Shown: positions 58,967 to 64,000 of the stretch, one piece after another
How positions within the stretch are numbered: the stretch's first letter is position 1
How the letters are laid out: the number at the start of each line of letters is the position of its first letter
Assembly (NCBI GenBank): GCA_949128115.1
Contig: OX421962.1
Location: forward strand, 41,439,745-41,503,744
DNA length: 64,000 bases
Origin: Anaspis maculata
Taxonomy: Eukaryota; Arthropoda; Insecta; Coleoptera; Scraptiidae
Direction of reading: 5' to 3'
Made by a program: the position numbers and the translations under genes
Notes under the pieces: model-generated
Databases searched by the model: none
What the model was told of the DNA's origin: nothing
What the model saw: only the letters and a program-made list of their open reading frames with translations

Positions 58967-60104
58967 TAGGGTTGCCAGATCTCATATATTTGGTATGAGA
59001 CTCATACATTTCAACAAGATCTCATACCTCATACCACAACATCAAATATATGAGCAAATCTCATATATTTTGAGCGATTAGCTGTTTCAGACATAATTTT
59101 GTTAATTTTTATTATATATTTTTTAATTTTTGCGCTGCAACTTAAGTATAGCATTCCTCAACTGATGGAATGTTATACTCTTTCTCAAGTTGAAAGAATT
59201 TTTTCCATCATGTGAAACTAATGAACGGATGTCCAGGACAAAGCATCAGCAAAAAAGCTACTAAAAGTCGGCAGCTGCAGCTGCAAAATATTTTTGAATA
59301 TGTCTGTACTTAATTTTGTGCTGATCACACCGCCCTTGATTATCAGACCTACAAGGATAATTCCACTGTCAATAGCAACGGATTAAAATTGATGTAAACA
59401 ACAAAATCTGACATCTGTCACTGTGGACTTCTTTTTTGAAATAATCATCAAAATATACTCGTGCTCGAGATTCTCCCAGATGATTTTGCCCAAGCGTTTC
59501 CCGGGGGCTGGTTGTCCTAGATAAATGCCCTCCTCCTGCGGAGTCGGGCATTTATCGCTACAACCAGCACTTGCGATCATGCGATCGCTAGGCCAAAATT
59601 ATCGTGAAAATCTAAGCACTTGTGATATTACTGTTGATTATTTTCTGAAAATTACATGAAAGGGTCGGAATTATTGCCCTCAACGAAGTTATTTTTCTTA
59701 ACTTGATATAAACGAGTATTTTATTGTTGAATTCATTTAGATTACCCTACCTACTTCTTCAAAGATTAGCGAACTGTTATCAATAGAAGTAGGTGGTTAG
59801 TATAGACCTGCTCAAACAGGCGGTTCCCTTTCGCTCGCAGCTCATGCGCAGGTCTTCAAGTATACAAGCTCACTAGTTCAATTGGCTGTTTAACCATCGA
59901 TCGGGTTGGTTGGGGTTGGCGACGGCGCCAACATAGGTGAACCTGCGAGGACCCCAGGTGAATGAGAATGAGTATAGGCATAAGCAACATTATTGTGATG
60001 TGAATAGTCATCTAAAAAAAATCAATCTCATATATTTTTTGCTAATCTCATATATATTTCTCAGGTGTCTCATATATATGATTCAAAAAAATCTGGCAAC
60101 CCTA
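58967..60104. mobile_element. hAT-type element (1.14 kb) in the palindrome 2 right arm
   Basis: The ends TAGGGTTGCCAGAT and ATCTGGCAACCCTA are perfect inverted repeats. They are flanked by an 8-bp duplication CTCATAGC (58959-58966 and 60105-60112). The subterminal regions are full of CTCATATAT words. The single, uninterrupted target is present inverted near 55045 in the left arm, confirming the insertion boundaries. A copy of the intron-4 hairpin repeat (59328-59645) is nested inside. No transposase frame is present. Confidence 0.92.
59328..59645. repeat. Hairpin repeat, copy 3
   Basis: This matches 36356-36690 from CACCGCCCTTGATTAT to TGTGATATTACTGTTGATTA. The stem is best preserved here: GATAAATGCCC and GGGCATTTATC flank CTCCTGCGGAG, with an outer GGTTGT/ACAACC. 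Confidence 0.75.
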
Positions 60105-60909
60105 CTCATAGCCCATGTTCCAAATACTGGGCGGCTGACAGTTTGACGGGAGCGCGCGCTCCGATGTTTTTGCTTCTGACGCCTTTATTTTGAAAACGCG
60201 ACTATATGTTATGCGGGATTATATTTTCAAAATAAATTGAGGAACATTTCTGTGTAAAAAGATCTCAATTTGATATCGTGAACTCGAAAGTTATCGTAAA
60301 GGGAACGCGGACACTGACAAATTTCGTCGCTGTTTTTTGCACATTTTTTTGTTTTCCGTATTAATTAGGGACACAGAGTGAGAGTGACGTACATCAAAAT
60401 GTTGCCCAAGAAATTCTCTATAAATTGACGTCAGAACCTGCCATCAAGACCGTATATTTTTCGAGAAAATTCAGTTTTTATAAGTGATGAAATCCCTTGA
60501 AAAATCGGACCATCTCGAGGTTTGATGGCAAAAAACTCGATGTCGGTACCTCGCGATTTTGCTGAAATTTATATATTCTGAAGCCTGATGTTTTCTCAAT
60601 CGAATGGTGATGGTTCCAGAGTGTTATACTCTAAAAAAAAAGAACTCGTTAAGGAGACGCGTTAGCGAGCTTCAACCGCTCCACTAGTATGAGCAACCTA
60701 CTGCAACCTGTCCTGTAGGCTGTAGGTACCTACTTACACAATAAAATGATTACGATTCTGCTAAACAATTCACAATAATAATTAATTAATTATGAAATCG
60801 GATCGGATCATTTATTTAGTAATTGTTCCTGCAGAAAATAACAAATTATCGCATTATCTCAAAAATAATTCAAATTATTTTTAGTCAACAATTTATTCAT
60901 TTTAGGCGA

Positions 60910-60925
60910 CGGCGACGCATGCGTT
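60910..60925 (+). promoter_or_regulatory. CGCATGCG motif upstream of PAICS
   Basis: A perfect CGCATGCG palindrome (60916-60923) lies 97 bp before the PAICS start, in a short CpG-rich patch. It resembles the NRF-1/Ewg site (GCGCATGCGC). NRF-1 has been implicated in the human PPAT-PAICS bidirectional promoter. No TATA box is visible. Confidence 0.45.
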
Positions 60926-61019
60926 GTAGGGAAAAGTGGTAAATCAAAACTTTATAAAGCACTGTTGTTTACTCATACTTTCTTTCTCGATTAATATTTT
61001 GAGTGGCCATTTCCGCACA

Positions 61020-61790
61020 ATGACGACTCCTTCTAAAGGTGAGCTTGACTCTTATCTTTCAATTTCTTGTCAAGAATATATTTTTTTTGGAGCGATAAAG
61101 AATCAAAAATCCACACTGAACAGGTGGTTGTTTTTGAGGTTAGGTCATTTTTAGGATGCATGCTTCAAAAGCTGAATTTTACTATGATTATGGCATGATT
61201 TCAGTTGGCGATTACAAACTAGGGTCCCTCATAATCGAGGGTAAGACCAAGCAAGTTTTCAATCTGCCAGACCACCCAGATCATTGCCTTTTGCTCAACA
61301 AGGACAGGATAACTGCAGGAGATGGCGTCAAGGCCCACGACCTCGTCGGAAAAGCCGCTATTTCGAACAAAACCAACGGAAAGGTTTTCGAAATCCTCAA
61401 TTCTGTTGGTATGTTTCTTCTTTTCCAAAATAATATTTTATTTTATTTCACAATATCTATTAAGTAGGTACCTAACTTGAGTACCTTACCCACTTAAAAC
61501 AAAGATTGTTACAATTTTCTTTTTGGAAAAAGGTGTAAAGACAGCGTTTGTGAAGTCCGCATCGGATACTGCGTTCATCTCTAAGAAATGCGAGATGATC
61601 CCAATCGAATGGGTGACCCGGCGTTTGGCGACCGGCTCATTTTTGAAGAGGCACACTGGCGTTCAAGAGGGTTATCGCTTCTTTCCACCCAAGCACGAGA
61701 CCTTCTTCAAGGATGACGCAAACCACGACCCCCAGTGGTCCACTGAACAGATCATATCAGCTAAGTTCAAGGTCAATGGGTTGCTGATAG
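61020..61790 (+). CDS. PAICS: PAICS, SAICAR synthetase domain (5' part)
   Basis: Three exons join in frame: 61020-61038, 61205-61408 and 61533-61790, giving the first 160 residues; the gene continues past the window, since no later exon is recognisable before 64000. The start is in good context (CACAATGA). Exon 2 begins at the CAG before 61205, because only this acceptor keeps the exon 1 frame, although an open frame extends further upstream. The region is the N-terminal SAICAR synthetase domain, with the nucleotide-binding [44 protein letters not shown] and [13 protein letters not shown]. The full enzyme adds CO2 to AIR and then aspartate (purine steps 6 and 7). It is divergent from PPAT. 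Confidence 0.94.
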
Positions 61791-61794
61791 GTAC

Positions 61795-62440
61795 GTCGAA
61801 CTTTATTTAAGTTATTATTATTGATTAATGTTTCATAATAACCGAGTACTCACTATTTTTGACATGGTTTTATCTTGAAAACTGATGAAACTGTTTCAAA
61901 AAATTCCGTTAGATTCATTTCAGAAAATGTACAGTTATAGGTTGGTACCTACCTGCCTACAAATTCAATTGTGGATATGTCATATCCAAATTAGGTGCCT
62001 GCCAAATTTTGCTTTCTGTTGCACAGATCATAGAGAACTTAACTTCCGAAAGATAGAACACATGTATACAGGCTGTTCTAAATGATTCCATATAATAAAG
62101 CCCATAAAAAAAATGTAAAAAGAAATTTCAACGTTTTTTTCGAAGTTATGGTGAGGGGTCGAAGGGTGCATGCTCATTTATTCTACAAATGTACAAGATG
62201 CAAATAAATCTTGGTGCAGCAGTGTTGTGTGATGGACTGATGGCTAATATAATTTTGTTAGTAGAAATTAACACCTCCTGTCTCACCACTCTGGTACTAA
62301 ATTGAAACGTTCTTGAAATATTGTTGTTAGCACTTGCCTGAATTAATGTGGAGACATGCACAAACAGTTCTGTTACATGAGACAAAAATAAGCTAGGATC
62401 ATTATTCCGCTGTTGTCAGCAAAATTTGAATTGTTTTTAC
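61795..62440. other. PAICS intron 3, first part
   Basis: No coding exon, tRNA or paired repeat is recognised. Confidence 0.4.
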
Positions 62441-62444
62441 TTAA

Positions 62445-63095
62445 AGGAGACCACAACACAAAATACAAGTTGGTCTCAGATGAAAGAGTTGAAAAAACTA
62501 GAACGATTGCATAGGGTCTTGTACAATATTACTTAGCTCGTGGCGGGCACTGCGGTTATAATTAAGAACGACAATGACGTCAGAGGGGCAAATTTTCACG
62601 GGCTACCTATAGCTACTCACGGGCTTACCTGTACCTGATTCCGTTGCCGATGAGACGACGACAGTTTCAAGCCTGCCATAATTATTACCGATTGTCTGAA
62701 GACAATGACGGTTGTCAAAACGACAACAGCAATAACAAGACCATGGGAACGTGATAGGTGAAAATCGGAGGTGAAAATCTAGGTGACAACATCTTCCCAA
62801 GTGACGTCACGATATTTGGAAAACGTTCTATCGGCTGTTCGGGCTTGTATAGAAAACTTAGATTTGTTCCGTACACTGTGGTTGTGGTCTCATTTAAAGG
62901 AGACATTGTCTTTAAACAATCAGTAAAAATTACGGCAGGCTTGAAACCGTCGTCATCTCATTGGCAACGGAATCATGTACAGGTATGCCCGTGAGTAGCT
63001 ATAGGTATCCCGTGAAAATTTGCCCCTATGCAGTCGTTCTAGTTTTTTCAACTCTTTCATCTGAGACCAACTTGTATTTTGTGTTGTGGTCTCCT
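62445..63095. mobile_element. TTAA-flanked palindromic element (651 bp)
   Basis: The ends AGGAGACCACAACACAAAAT and the exact inverse (ATTTTGTGTTGTGGTCTCCT) are flanked by TTAA on both sides (62441-62444, 63096-63099). The inverted arms continue for over 60 bp nearly perfectly, and further blocks pair inward (GGGCAAATTTTCACGGG near 62587 with its inverse near 63012). TTAA duplication is the signature of piggyBac-type transposition; the element has no transposase. It lies in PAICS intron 3. Confidence 0.82.
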
Positions 63096-63099
63096 TTAA

Positions 63100-64000
63100 T
63101 AGGCTAGTGGACATGGTTTTTTTTAGTTATTTTTATGAAAGATCCTCCCAAAATTGTTGCATCGGCAAGATGATTTTGTTTTAAAAAGTTTCTGTACATA
63201 TAAAAAAGATTTGTTTGTTTGAATGGCGCGGCAAGTGCGTGACGTCACATTTTGAAGAACCAATAGAAACTCTAGTTGGCCATTTAATGACTGAAGAACA
63301 CGTTCTCGTTTTGAACTGATTTATATCAAAAAAATAAAATTAAATGCTGGAGTGCTATCGTTTGATCTCACATTTTGGTCGATTCTTCCTTAAAATTCAC
63401 TTATTTTTGCTTGTGCAGGCTTCGGATTAATGTCACAACAGTGTTATTAGTGCCATATGAGTGGCAGTACTGCGAGTGTCGCATGCCATATGTCAGGCCC
63501 ACGTCAAATAATCTAGCTTTTTTGAATACAATTTCGCTTCATAATACATAATAACTCCATGCAATGGCATCAAAAACAAGTTCCTTGTAATAAAGTTGTG
63601 CTCACACGTGAAAATACACCACTACGTAATGGATCCAGAACGAATGATTAGGTCGAATGTCAAATGCGTTCCCCTCTCCTTCCTCCCTCCCACCTCCTAG
63701 CCCACTTTCAAGCTGTGACGTAGCATATTATTTCTGATTTGAATAAGTCCACTTTCAAATTGATTTTTTACCGAAATGGAATCATATTTCGAAAAACTTT
63801 TCCAACTACAAATTTGTCATTCAGATATTTATCAGATTTATGATACTTTTATACTGAAATGCGATTGATGTCCAGTAGCCTATTATACTGGCTGATTTTG
63901 AATTGGCGCTTCAGAACAGTAGGTACTATGGTATGGGCTATGTGCATGACCTTCAGCTGTCAACGCGTAGGACACACAGAGCCCATGGTGATGAAAATAA
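63100..64000. other. PAICS intron 3, last part in window
   Basis: AT-rich sequence with no exon of PAICS or other gene recognised. The next PAICS exon must lie beyond the window edge. Confidence 0.4.

Larger units (their letters stand above)
54520..60631. repeat. Giant palindrome 2 of the composite element
   Basis: Arms 54520-56838 and 56891-60631 are reverse complements with a 52-bp loop (56839-56890). The outer ends (TATAACACTCTGGAACCATC and its inverse) and inner ends (around AAACGCGACCATT) both match well. The right arm has a hAT-type insertion (58967-60104), and the left arm lacks about 260 bp of coding sequence present on the right (57622-57960). Without these changes each arm is about 2.3-2.6 kb. 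Coding remnants in the two arms point outward from the loop. Confidence 0.88.
48863..60685. mobile_element. 11.8-kb TIR-bounded composite element
   Basis: About 62 bp at 48863-48924 (AGTGGAGCGGTTGAAGCTCG...) recurs inverted at 60624-60685. Immediately outside are matching 5-mers AGTAT (48858-48862 and 60686-60690), consistent with target duplication. The interior holds three palindromes in series (48956-53745, about 53770-54500, 54520-60631) and decayed coding fragments, but no recognisable transposase, integrase or polymerase. AG...CT ends and large size recall Maverick/Polinton elements, but their usual 6-bp duplication and gene set are not seen, so classification is open. It separates PPAT from PAICS. 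Confidence 0.65.

Noticed and set aside
48863..60685. Calling the 11.8-kb unit a Maverick/Polinton
   Set aside because: AG...CT ends are suggestive, but there is no polymerase B, integrase or capsid gene and the flanking repeat looks like 5 bp, not 6.
61155..61204. In-frame ATG upstream of PAICS exon 2 as an alternative start
   Set aside because: Splicing exon 1 (61020-61038) to the CAG before 61205 gives a correct frame and normal N-terminus; the upstream stretch is better read as intron.
62758..62994. 78-codon open frame inside the TTAA element
   Set aside because: It lies across the palindromic element with an antisense frame of similar length and no known domain.

Overview
This is an animal nuclear genome window, most likely an insect. 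Genes have short coding exons with GT-AG introns, the background is AT-rich, and transposons and long inverted repeats fill most of the space. Frequent GTAGGTA/TACCTAC runs recall sap-sucking Hemiptera such as aphids or scale insects, but this is only an inference. There is no operon structure, CRISPR array or prokaryotic signal.

Five protein-coding genes can be supported. (1) An intact 271-residue protein of unknown family at 20.1-20.9 kb (-), with two CDK-type TPKR sites, a KEN box and a helical C-terminus. (2) A mitochondrial adrenodoxin-type [2Fe-2S] ferredoxin at 28.2-28.7 kb (+). (3) Mitochondrial Xaa-Pro aminopeptidase 3 (XPNPEP3) at 30.0-40.4 kb (+), eight exons, 503 residues, all five metal ligands present. 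(4) Amidophosphoribosyltransferase (PPAT) at 40.9-45.0 kb (-), six coding exons, 536 residues, tail-to-tail with XPNPEP3. (5) The first three exons of PAICS at 61.0-61.8 kb (+), whose remaining exons lie beyond the window.

PPAT makes phosphoribosylamine, the first committed step of purine synthesis, and PAICS performs two middle steps. They are head-to-head, as in vertebrates, where they share a bidirectional promoter. Here 16 kb separates the two start codons, but most of it is inserted DNA: an 11.8-kb element bounded by about 62-bp terminal inverted repeats, two copies of a smaller TA-flanked element, and a tandem array rich in AAGATGGCGGC-like motifs. A CACGTG E-box near the putative PPAT 5' exon and a CGCATGCG motif near PAICS remain at the two edges.

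The rest is a catalogue of mobile DNA: 0-5 kb, a broken 4-kb palindrome with a solo LTR in one arm; 5.4-6.3 kb, a GC-rich island that may hold a first exon; 6.7-19.5 kb, TA-flanked CAGGGTG palindromic elements, hAT-type elements with 8-bp target duplications, a second solo LTR and foldback elements; 21.5-22.0 kb, a 42-copy TGTGCG array; 22.2-27.8 kb, nested palindromic elements with a LINE fragment and a 70-bp perfect hairpin; 30.9-32.9 kb, a 2-kb palindrome inside an XPNPEP3 intron; 48.9-60.7 kb, three giant palindromes in series. Because palindromes carry two copies of each sequence, several insertions can be compared with an empty site in the opposite arm. The dominant oddity of the window is this abundance of long, often nested, symmetric inverted repeats.
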